Source: Tannerella sp.
Lineage (GTDB): Bacteria > Bacteroidota > Bacteroidia > Bacteroidales > Tannerellaceae
Assembly (NCBI GenBank): GCA_031259505.1
Contig: JAIRLL010000399.1
Coordinates: 1 to 6,046 of the forward strand
DNA: 6,046 nucleotides
Direction: 5' to 3'
A model generated the notes under the pieces. The model ran no database searches, was not told where the DNA came from, and saw only the letters and a list, made by a program, of their open reading frames with translations. Position numbers and translations under genes: made by a program. The stretch's first letter is position 1; every line of letters starts with the position of its first letter. Below, in pieces: positions 1-6,046 of the stretch.

Positions 1-1452
<1,452 letters not shown>

Positions 1453-1473
1453 TTAGTTTGTTGAAATAATGAA

Positions 1474-1743
1474 TCAAATAATCGCTAAAATGTCGGATTG
1501 GCGCATAATCAGATATGTCTCGCCATCCCATTCGATTTCGGTACCGGCATATTTGCCGTAAAGCACTTTGTCGCCGTTTTTCACGACCATCTCTTCGTCT
1601 TTGGTTCCGTTGCCTGCGGCAACAACTTCGCCTTTCAGCGGCTTTTCTTTCGCCGAATCCGGAATAATGATTCCGCCTGATGTCTTCTCTTCTGCAGTGG
1701 CCGGTTTTACCAGCACTCGGTCTGCCAATGGTTTAATCTTCAT
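1474..1743 (-). CDS. groES: Co-chaperonin GroES (Hsp10)
   Basis: An 89-residue protein, the normal single-domain GroES length. It forms the heptameric lid that closes the GroEL folding chamber in the cytosol. The N-terminus [12 protein letters not shown] is the family signature. Residues 16-32 form the mobile loop, and GGIII at 23-27 matches the hydrophobic GG-IVL segment of E. coli GroES that docks onto GroEL apical domains. [36 protein letters not shown] and the C-terminal SDILAII complete the beta-barrel. The start is the only good in-frame Met, preceded by AT-rich sequence with no Shine-Dalgarno. It is the first gene of the groES-groEL operon. A sigma-54-like element lies about 95-110 nt upstream, and no CIRCE inverted repeat (TTAGCACTC-N9-GAGTGCTAA) is present. 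Confidence 0.98.
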   Translation of the reverse strand: MKIKPLADRVLVKPATAEEKTSGGIIIPDSAKEKPLKGEVVAAGNGTKDEEMVVKNGDKVLYGKYAGTEIEWDGETYLIMRQSDILAII

Positions 1744-1835
1744 TTTTCTATCAATTTTAAATGTTACTACTAATGTGTTGTTTAGTTATTAATGAGTTTA
1801 TTTCTGTTTTTTGAAATTTACGCACACTTGTATAC

Positions 1836-1852
1836 AGCGAATTCCGTGCCAA
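1836..1852 (-). promoter_or_regulatory. Candidate sigma-54 (-24/-12) promoter for groES-groEL
   Basis: Read on the minus strand the site is TTGGCACGGAATTCGCT. Against the RpoN consensus YTGGCACGRNNNTTGCW it matches 13 of 14 specified positions, with the invariant GG and GC dinucleotides exactly 12 bp apart; the single mismatch is the second T of TTGC. Transcription would begin near 1825, giving a leader of about 80 nt before the groES ATG. No equally good Bacteroidota housekeeping promoter (TTTG-N19-TAnnTTTG) was found in this orientation, although TAAATTTC near 1812-1819 resembles a -7 box without a matching -33. Function is inferred from the motif alone. A chance match is possible, and sigma-54 control also needs an enhancer-binding protein. 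Confidence 0.45.
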
Positions 1853-1871
1853 AAATATTCTGCGGAATCAT

Positions 1872-1923
1872 GACTGACATTATTTCGCGATGATGAAAAA
1901 AACCTGACGGAAAGACTGACATT
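1872..1923. repeat. Exact 10-bp direct repeat GACTGACATT, 42-bp period
   Basis: GACTGACATT occurs at 1872-1881 and again at 1914-1923. The 42-bp spacing equals about four helical turns, so both copies would face the same side of the DNA. Relative to the predicted groES start near 1825 they lie at roughly -50 and -93, within the range used by activators. This could be a pair of regulator sites, but two 10-bp copies may also be coincidence. Confidence 0.35.
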
Positions 1924-1940
1924 TTGGCAAAGGAGAAGGT

Positions 1941-1975
1941 GTTCGAAATTCAAGATTCGAGATTCAGGATTGGGG
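1941..1975. repeat. Degenerate 7-bp tandem repeat (ATTCRRG), five units
   Basis: Consecutive heptamers read GTTCGAA, ATTCAAG, ATTCGAG, ATTCAGG and ATTGGGG. The three central units fit ATTCRRG and the outer two are decayed. The array is non-coding and sits between the groES and nfeD promoters. A related ATTCAGG-GATTC sequence in the opposite orientation lies just past nfeD (about 3536-3547), so it may be a copy of a small dispersed genomic repeat. Confidence 0.55.
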
Positions 1976-2019
1976 AATGATTTTTTTTTCGACGTCTTTT
2001 GCTTGCGGTAGCGACATTT

Positions 2020-2047
2020 TTTGTAAATTGCCGCGCTTTGTACTTTG
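2020..2047 (+). promoter_or_regulatory. Candidate Bacteroidota-type promoter for nfeD
   Basis: TTTG at 2020-2023 and TACTTTG at 2041-2047 resemble the Bacteroidota primary sigma elements (-33 TTTG, -7 TAnnTTTG), with a 17-nt gap that is short against the usual 19-21 and a -7 box one base short. Transcription would start near 2054, giving a leader of about 30 nt to the ATG at 2083. The match is imperfect and the call tentative. Confidence 0.3.
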
Positions 2048-2057
2048 ATAATATAAA

Positions 2058-2088
2058 AATGTGTATGAAAGAAAGAATGTGTATGAAA
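2058..2088 (+). repeat. 18-bp in-frame tandem duplication at the nfeD start
   Basis: The 13-mer AATGTGTATGAAA at 2058-2070 recurs at 2076-2088, an exact 18-bp period. The duplication is in frame and yields four possible ATG starts (2059, 2065, 2077, 2083) and the peptide MCMKERMCMKR if translation begins at the first. It makes the true nfeD start ambiguous. Confidence 0.8.
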
Positions 2089-3477
2089 CGGATCGCCGCA
2101 CTCGCTCTGATGGCGGCGACTGGATGGATTTCCGCGAGCGTATCGGCCGGACAGACGGACAGTCCTGTATCCATCTACAGGATAGAGATCAGGCAGGAGA
2201 TAAACAGGACTTCGCAGATTTACCTGCGCAAGGGTTTGAACGAGGCGCAGGCGATTGGCGCGGACGCTGTGCTGATTCATCTGAACACGTACGGCGGCCT
2301 GCTGGACGCGGCCGATTCGATGCGTACGGCCATCCTGTACAGTCCTGTCCCCGTGTATGTGTTCATTGATAACAACGCCGCTTCGGCGGGAGCGCTCATA
2401 TCGCTGGCCTGCAAGAAGATTTACATGCGCAAAGGCGCCAGTATCGGCGCGGCGACCGTGGTCGACGGCTCCGGACAGGCGCTGCCCGACAAGTATCAGT
2501 CGTACATGCGTTCGCTGATGCGCGCTACCGCCGAGGCGCACGGACGGGATACGCTTGTGAGCGGGAAGGACACGACGTATCGCTGGCGGCGCGACCCGCA
2601 AATCGCGGAAGCCATGGTCGACCAGGGCAGCGCCATCCCGCACATTGTCGATTCGGGCAGGACGCTGACATTCACCGCCGACGAAGCTGTCAAATGGGGC
2701 TTTTGCGACGGCATTGCCGATTCGGTCGAAGAAGTCGTCTCCGACCTGATGGGATACGAATCGTACCGACTGACGAGTTTTTCGCCTTCGTGGCTGGACG
2801 ACTTGAGGGGCTTCCTGATGAATCCCGTGATGCAGTCCATTCTTATTTTGCTCATTATCGGCGGCATTTACTTCGAGCTTCAGTCGCCGGGCATCGGTTT
2901 TCCGCTGGCTGCTGCCATCGTCGCCGCTGCCCTGTATTTTTTGCCGCTCTACATCGAAGGGCTTGCCGAGAACTGGGAGATACTGCTTTTCGTGCTCGGG
3001 CTGGCGCTGATAGCGATCGAGATATTCGTGATTCCCGGATTCGGGGTGACGGGCGTATGCGGTATTGTGATGATGGTGGCGGGCTTTTTCCTGTGTCTGC
3101 TCAACAATATCCGTTTCGACTTCTCCGGCGTGGGTTCTGTCGATACGGGGCGTGCCACGCTGGTTGTTCTTTCCGGCGTCGTACTCGGCTCGCTGGCCAC
3201 GCTCTGGCTGTCGGACAGGATAGGGCGAAAGGGCTTTCTGAACCGCGTAGCGCTGTCGGCCGACCTTCAGGGCGCTGTGGCTACACCCGTGCCGGAAGGT
3301 CTGGCGGGGAAGGAAGGCGTGGCGAACACCGTGTTGCGGCCGTCGGGAAAGGTGCTTGTCGACGGACGGCTGTACGACGGCATATCGGAATCCGGGTTTA
3401 TCGAATGCGGAACGGCCGTGCGCGTCACGCGGTTTGAAAATGCGCAAGTCTATGTGGAGCAGATTGCACAGTTTTGA
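2083..3477 (+). CDS. NfeD-family membrane-bound serine protease (ClpP/SppA-like)
   Basis: A 464-residue long-form NfeD (NfeD1b type). Residues 1-22 are a signal peptide (MKR, hydrophobic core, cleavage near SVSA-G). Residues 30-220 form a ClpP/SppA-like protease domain: NTYGGLLDAAD (68-78) is the oxyanion-loop glycine motif, Ser101 in NAASAGALIS is the probable nucleophile, and Lys137 in LPDKYQSYMR the probable dyad lysine, by analogy with the Ser97/Lys138 dyad of the Pyrococcus PH1510 protease; GASIGA follows at 118-123. About four membrane segments span 249-340 (PGFG at 318-321), with another at 358-376. Residues 390-464 form the C-terminal NfeD OB-fold, including LRPSGKVLVDGRLYDGIS. Relatives act in membrane protein quality control, often beside stomatin/flotillin (SPFH) partners, but no SPFH gene adjoins here. 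I chose 2083 because it gives the cleanest signal peptide; the duplicated ATG at 2059 would add eight residues. The gene is monocistronic in this window and ends at a terminator. Confidence 0.95.
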   Translation: MKRIAALALMAATGWISASVSAGQTDSPVSIYRIEIRQEINRTSQIYLRKGLNEAQAIGADAVLIHLNTYGGLLDAADSMRTAILYSPVPVYVFIDNNAASAGALISLACKKIYMRKGASIGAATVVDGSGQALPDKYQSYMRSLMRATAEAHGRDTLVSGKDTTYRWRRDPQIAEAMVDQGSAIPHIVDSGRTLTFTADEAVKWGFCDGIADSVEEVVSDLMGYESYRLTSFSPSWLDDLRGFLMNPVMQSILILLIIGGIYFELQSPGIGFPLAAAIVAAALYFLPLYIEGLAENWEILLFVLGLALIAIEIFVIPGFGVTGVCGIVMMVAGFFLCLLNNIRFDFSGVGSVDTGRATLVVLSGVVLGSLATLWLSDRIGRKGFLNRVALSADLQGAVATPVPEGLAGKEGVANTVLRPSGKVLVDGRLYDGISESGFIECGTAVRVTRFENAQVYVEQIAQF

Positions 3478-3516
3478 ACGGGATAGCATTATATGATACC
3501 CTGTCCTCACAATTCC

Positions 3517-3535
3517 CGGCAAAGCCGTTTTTTTT
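3517..3535 (+). terminator. Intrinsic terminator of nfeD
   Basis: CGGC (3517-3520), AAA loop, GCCG (3524-3527), then eight T residues (3528-3535), 39 nt after the nfeD stop codon. The stem is short but all G-C. It points in the nfeD direction and lies between the convergent ends of nfeD and the lyase gene; no equivalent hairpin with a T-tract is evident for the lyase on the other strand. Confidence 0.75.
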
Positions 3536-3549
3536 GAATCCCTGAATCC

Positions 3550-5016
3550 TCAAAGACTGTCCCCGAAATCCTCCCTGAACTTCGCCGTCAGTTTCTGCGG
3601 CCAGTCCGAGACGGGTTCCAGTCCTCCCATGAAGAAACGGAGCACGGGCGGCTCATAGACGAACTTCAGCCCGCCGATCAAGTGACGGTTTTCGTAGAGC
3701 CACGTCATGCGGTCAATCACGTATTTGATTTGCGACAGGGTGAATACCCTTCGCGGGACGGCCAGCCGGAGGAGTTCCATGTCGGCAAACGTCTCGTTCC
3801 CTTCCTCGTCGCGCTGGTTGGAGATGGATCCGCGCTCCATGCCCCTGACGCCCGAAATCAGGAAGAAAGCCGCTGCCAGCGAGCCTGCGGGATACTGCGT
3901 CTGCGGGATATGCTCGCAGACGCGCATGGCGTCGACATGCGCCCCAAGCACGCCGGGAGGCGTCACCATCGGCACGCCCTGAGCCGTAAGCGCGTTCACC
4001 AGAAAGGCAATGAATTGCGGGCTTTGGCATATCATGGTTTCGTCGAGCGTTTCGTACATGCCGACGGCCATGGACTCGATTTCGCGCACGGAAATGCCGC
4101 CGTATGTCAGGAAGCCTTCGAAGAGCGGCACCAGGGCTTCCATCTTCCTGTAGATGGACAGTTCGTTCGTGCAGATGCCGCCGCCGCGCGAGGAACTGAG
4201 CTTGCGGGCAGAAAAATAGACAATATCGCACAGCCCGGTGATGGCGGAGATCACGTCTTCCATGGATGCGTCCCTGAACTCCGGTTCGCGCTGAATGACC
4301 AGATAGGCGTTTTCGCCCAGCAGACTTGCGTCGAGCACGATGGGCAGGCCGTACCTGTCGGCCGTCGTGCGCACTTCGCGCAGGTTCTGTATGGAAAACG
4401 GCTGTCCGCCAATCAGGTTGGTCGAGGCTTCCATGCGGATGAACGGGATATTTTCGGCGCCGGTCTCGCGGATGGTCGCGTCCAGTTTTTCCACGTTCAT
4501 GTTCCCTTTGAAAGGATGGCTCGAACTGATGTTGAAAGCTTCGTCGTAGAGCAGTTCGACGATGCGCCCGCCATACTGCGTGATGTGCGCCAGAAAAGTC
4601 GTAAAGTGGTAGTTTGTCGGAATCAGGTCGCCCTTTTCCCTGATATACGCGCGGGCAATGACGTTTTCTGCCGCACGACCCTGATGGACGGGCAGGAGAT
4701 ATTTCTTTTTCAACACGTCTTCCACGGCTTTATGCAGACGGGCGAAACTTTGCGAACCTGCGTAGGCATCGTCGGCATGCATCATCGCCGCGACCTGCAT
4801 GTCGCTCATGGCATTGGTGCCACTGTCCGTCAGCATGTCCAGAAAGACGTCGTTCGTCGTCAGACGGAACGTATTGAACCCGCCTTCGTAAAGCGCCTCC
4901 AGACGCCGTTCGATGGGGACAAGGTTCAGTTTCTGTACGACACGCACCTTGTGCAGTTCCAATGGAATGTTTTCTCCATTGTAGAATTTTATTTTTAACG
5001 CTTTATTATCATTCAT
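3550..5016 (-). CDS. Tryptophanase/tyrosine phenol-lyase family PLP lyase, divergent
   Basis: A 488-residue cytosolic fold-type I PLP enzyme of the beta-eliminating lyase family (tryptophanase, tyrosine phenol-lyase or TPL). Known members release pyruvate, ammonia and indole or phenol. Family marks are LTDSGTNAMSD (62-72), Tyr85 in DDAYAG (TPL Tyr71), HQGRAAEN (111-118), Phe138-Thr139 (TPL Phe123-Thr124), Asn200 and GGQP (203-206), Asp229 (TPL Asp214), PLP Lys272 in SARK (TPL Lys257), and RLAVPRR with Arg417 (TPL Arg404). Arg395 in GMERG (TPL Arg381) and LRFF (459-462) are TPL-like rather than tryptophanase-like, where Ile and His are typical. Several normally conserved positions differ: TPL Arg217 is Leu232, Glu69 is Asp83, Asp258 is Leu273, Asn262 is Arg277, and the GGHA motif with His343 is lost. 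About 19 residues follow the usual C-terminus. Substrate therefore cannot be assigned. It is convergent with nfeD and divergent from the DUF554 gene; no Trp-containing tnaC-like leader is seen. Confidence 0.93.
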   Translation of the reverse strand: MNDNKALKIKFYNGENIPLELHKVRVVQKLNLVPIERRLEALYEGGFNTFRLTTNDVFLDMLTDSGTNAMSDMQVAAMMHADDAYAGSQSFARLHKAVEDVLKKKYLLPVHQGRAAENVIARAYIREKGDLIPTNYHFTTFLAHITQYGGRIVELLYDEAFNISSSHPFKGNMNVEKLDATIRETGAENIPFIRMEASTNLIGGQPFSIQNLREVRTTADRYGLPIVLDASLLGENAYLVIQREPEFRDASMEDVISAITGLCDIVYFSARKLSSSRGGGICTNELSIYRKMEALVPLFEGFLTYGGISVREIESMAVGMYETLDETMICQSPQFIAFLVNALTAQGVPMVTPPGVLGAHVDAMRVCEHIPQTQYPAGSLAAAFFLISGVRGMERGSISNQRDEEGNETFADMELLRLAVPRRVFTLSQIKYVIDRMTWLYENRHLIGGLKFVYEPPVLRFFMGGLEPVSDWPQKLTAKFREDFGDSL

Positions 5017-5065
5017 ATCAGTTAGTTATATAATTACACAGTAAAATTCGCAAGCAATACGGCCG

Positions 5066-5073
5066 CAAAACTA
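5066..5073 (-). promoter_or_regulatory. Candidate -7 promoter box for the lyase gene
   Basis: On the minus strand this reads TAGTTTTG, a full match to the Bacteroidota -7 consensus TAnnTTTG. Transcription would begin near 5059, leaving a leader of about 43 nt before the lyase ATG, which is preceded by AT-rich sequence without a Shine-Dalgarno. No clear TTTG -33 box lies 19-21 nt upstream, so the call rests on the -7 element and position. Confidence 0.35.
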
Positions 5074-5133
5074 CAAAAAGTTTCACGATTATTACCGATA
5101 AGGCAAGAGTTTTTTTATCTGCACATTTTTTAT

Positions 5134-5141
5134 TATCATTG
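5134..5141 (+). promoter_or_regulatory. Weak candidate -7 box for the DUF554 gene
   Basis: TATCATTG is one mismatch from TAnnTTTG and is preceded by a T-rich stretch (5110-5116) at about the -33 distance, though without TTTG. Transcription would begin near 5148, only about 12 nt before the ATG. Some promoter must exist in this 143-bp divergent gap, but this particular match is weak. Confidence 0.2.
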
Positions 5142-5159
5142 CAGCCAAAAAAAACGGAT

Positions 5160-5849
5160 ATGACAGGCACATTAGTTAATACGGGCGCCATAATTGTCGG
5201 CAGCAGCATTGGGTTGCTCATCAAAAAGGCGCTGCCGGAGAGGTATGAGACGATATACTTTCAGGCGGTCGGACTGTTCACCCTGTTGCTGGGCGTGAAG
5301 ATGTCGCTGGATATTTCCTCGCCGCTGCTGGTGGTGCTGAGCCTCGTGCTGGGCGGTTTTGCGGGCGTCTGGCTCCGGCTGAGCGAGAAGGTCGACCGTC
5401 TCGGCGAGTATGTCAAAACAAAAACCGGATCGAAGAACGACCGCTTCACCGAAGGGCTGACGACGGGCTTCCTGCTTTTCTGCATGGGGTCGATGACGAT
5501 AGTCGGGTGTATCGAAGAAGGGTTCGGCAAAACGTCGGACCTGCTGCTCACCAAATCCATCATGGATTTCTTTTCGTCCATCATGCTGGCGTCGGCGCTG
5601 GGCATCGGCATACTGTTTTCGTCCGTGGCCGTGCTGCTGTTTCAGGGCGGAATCACGCTGTTCGTATCTGTCGCGGGCAGGGACATCCCCGCCGAAATCA
5701 TCTCCGAGATAACCGTAACAGGCGGTATTATCCTGATAGGACTGAGCCTTATCCTGCTGAAGATAAAACAAATCGAAATCATCAACATGCTTCCCGCACT
5801 GCTTTTTATCTGCCTCTTTGTGTGGATGAAACTGCTGTGGGGCGGCTGA
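5160..5849 (+). CDS. DUF554 family inner-membrane protein (YqgA/YdfK-like)
   Basis: A 229-residue multi-pass membrane protein of the DUF554 family (E. coli YqgA, B. subtilis YdfK); no biochemical function is established that I can assign. About seven hydrophobic segments are visible near residues 4-22, 33-50, 55-73, 100-118, 138-162, 187-201 and 206-226. Family-typical motifs are GTLVNTGAIIVGSSIGLL at the N-terminus, FCMGSMTIVG (107-116), KSIMDFFSSIMLASALGIG (132-150) and the EITVTGGIILIGLSLILL region followed by the INMLPALL segment near the end. A charged loop (76-98) separates the third and fourth segments. Length agrees with full-length relatives. The ATG at 5160 is chosen because it starts directly with the family N-terminus; an upstream TTG at 5139 would add seven non-conserved residues. 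It is divergent from the lyase and is the last gene in the window; a transport role is only a guess from topology. Confidence 0.92.
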   Translation: MTGTLVNTGAIIVGSSIGLLIKKALPERYETIYFQAVGLFTLLLGVKMSLDISSPLLVVLSLVLGGFAGVWLRLSEKVDRLGEYVKTKTGSKNDRFTEGLTTGFLLFCMGSMTIVGCIEEGFGKTSDLLLTKSIMDFFSSIMLASALGIGILFSSVAVLLFQGGITLFVSVAGRDIPAEIISEITVTGGIILIGLSLILLKIKQIEIINMLPALLFICLFVWMKLLWGG

Positions 5850-6046
5850 CTTTCGCATTTCAATCCGTCCCCGGCCGGAGCTCACTGGATTGCTTCGTGC
5901 CTACCAATGACGGAATTCGCCGATATTGTTGATAAACAGTGAGTTTTCCTCATTTCGGGAAATTGCTGATGATACTCCCCTTTTTGGGTGATTGCCGATG
6001 ATGCTCCCGTCATTTTCCCCTTGTTTATTTGAAAAATATAGGGTCT
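5850..6046. other. Non-coding tail downstream of the DUF554 gene
   Basis: No supportable gene is seen in these 197 bases, which reach the right edge. They contain a CCGGCCGG palindrome (5871-5878) without a T-tract, a 7-bp inverted pair CTCACTG (5881-5887) and CAGTGAG (5937-5943), and an imperfect 27-bp direct repeat. No clear intrinsic terminator for the DUF554 gene was found. The AT-rich end may lead into a gene outside the window. Confidence 0.6.
5953..6008. repeat. Imperfect 27-bp direct repeat, 29-bp period
   Basis: Segments 5953-5979 and 5982-6008 match at 22 of 27 positions. The cores are ATTGCTGATGATACTCCC (5962-5979) and ATTGCCGATGATGCTCCC (5991-6008), differing at two bases. They are non-coding. 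Whether they belong to a longer array beyond the window, a regulator site or a decayed duplication cannot be told. Confidence 0.6.

Larger units (their letters stand above)
1744..2082. other. Divergent intergenic region between groES and nfeD
   Basis: This 339-bp AT-rich spacer separates divergently transcribed groES (minus) and nfeD (plus). No convincing coding frame is present; frames crossing it are extensions or antisense shadows of the flanking genes. It holds the groES leader, a sigma-54-like element (1836-1852), an exact 10-bp direct repeat (1872-1881 and 1914-1923), five degenerate 7-bp units (1941-1975), a T9 run (1981-1989) and a candidate nfeD promoter (2020-2047). Both transcription units must be driven from here. 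Confidence 0.8.

Noticed and set aside
1744..1835. A CIRCE/HrcA operator in the groES leader.
   Set aside because: No TTAGCACTC-N9-GAGTGCTAA inverted repeat or close variant is present.
1798..3522. A 574-codon open frame on the minus strand opposite nfeD.
   Set aside because: It is antisense to a clear NfeD protein, rich in Arg/His/Gln with no recognisable domain, and arises from the codon bias of the GC-rich gene.
3682..4998. A 438-codon plus-strand frame opposite the lyase.
   Set aside because: Antisense shadow of a well-supported PLP enzyme with intact motifs.
5074..5145. A possible tnaC-like leader peptide upstream of the lyase on the minus strand.
   Set aside because: The short frame there (MIIKNVQIKKLLPYR) has no Trp codon and mostly lies upstream of the candidate promoter.
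5871..5878. CCGGCCGG palindrome as a terminator of the DUF554 gene.
   Set aside because: It is a perfect palindrome with no loop and no T-tract follows it.
5172..5885. A 237-codon minus-strand frame opposite the DUF554 gene.
   Set aside because: Composition dominated by Gln, Arg, His and Asp, with no domain; antisense to a typical membrane protein.
5881..5943. CTCACTG/CAGTGAG inverted pair as ends of a small mobile element.
   Set aside because: The arms are only 7 bp, there is no target-site duplication and nothing element-like lies between them.

Overview
The window is a chromosomal stretch from a Bacteroidota bacterium, most likely order Bacteroidales and close to the Tannerellaceae/Porphyromonadaceae. 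This rests on the strongly Bacteroidales-like GroEL and GroES proteins, AT-rich A-biased leaders with no Shine-Dalgarno sequence in front of genes of moderate GC, and promoter-like boxes of the TAnnTTTG type. The genus is an inference from remembered family sequences; no search was run.

Layout: (1) 1-1743, minus strand: the groES-groEL chaperonin operon. groES is complete; groEL runs off the left edge after 479 codons, so roughly its last 65 residues are outside the window. (2) 1744-2082: a divergent intergenic region holding a near-consensus sigma-54 (-24/-12) element facing groES, two exact 10-bp repeats upstream of it, a degenerate 7-bp tandem repeat, a T9 tract and a candidate promoter for the next gene. 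(3) 2083-3477, plus strand: an NfeD-type membrane serine protease, followed by a compact intrinsic terminator. (4) 3550-5016, minus strand: a PLP-dependent beta-eliminating lyase of the tryptophanase/tyrosine phenol-lyase family with several substitutions at positions normally invariant. (5) 5160-5849, plus strand, divergent from the lyase: a DUF554 (YqgA/YdfK-like) inner-membrane protein. (6) 5850-6046: a non-coding tail with an imperfect direct repeat.

The genes do not form one pathway. groES and groEL make the chaperonin. NfeD is a membrane protein quality-control or lipid-microdomain factor. The lyase would break down an amino acid to pyruvate, ammonia and a leaving group. The DUF554 protein is a multi-pass membrane protein of unknown substrate that shares a 143-bp divergent promoter region with the lyase. 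No mobile element, CRISPR array, RNA gene or obvious new multi-gene system is visible. The points most worth a second look are the altered active site of the lyase, the sigma-54-like promoter in front of the chaperonin operon with its repeats 42 bp apart, and the in-frame 18-bp duplication at the start of nfeD.
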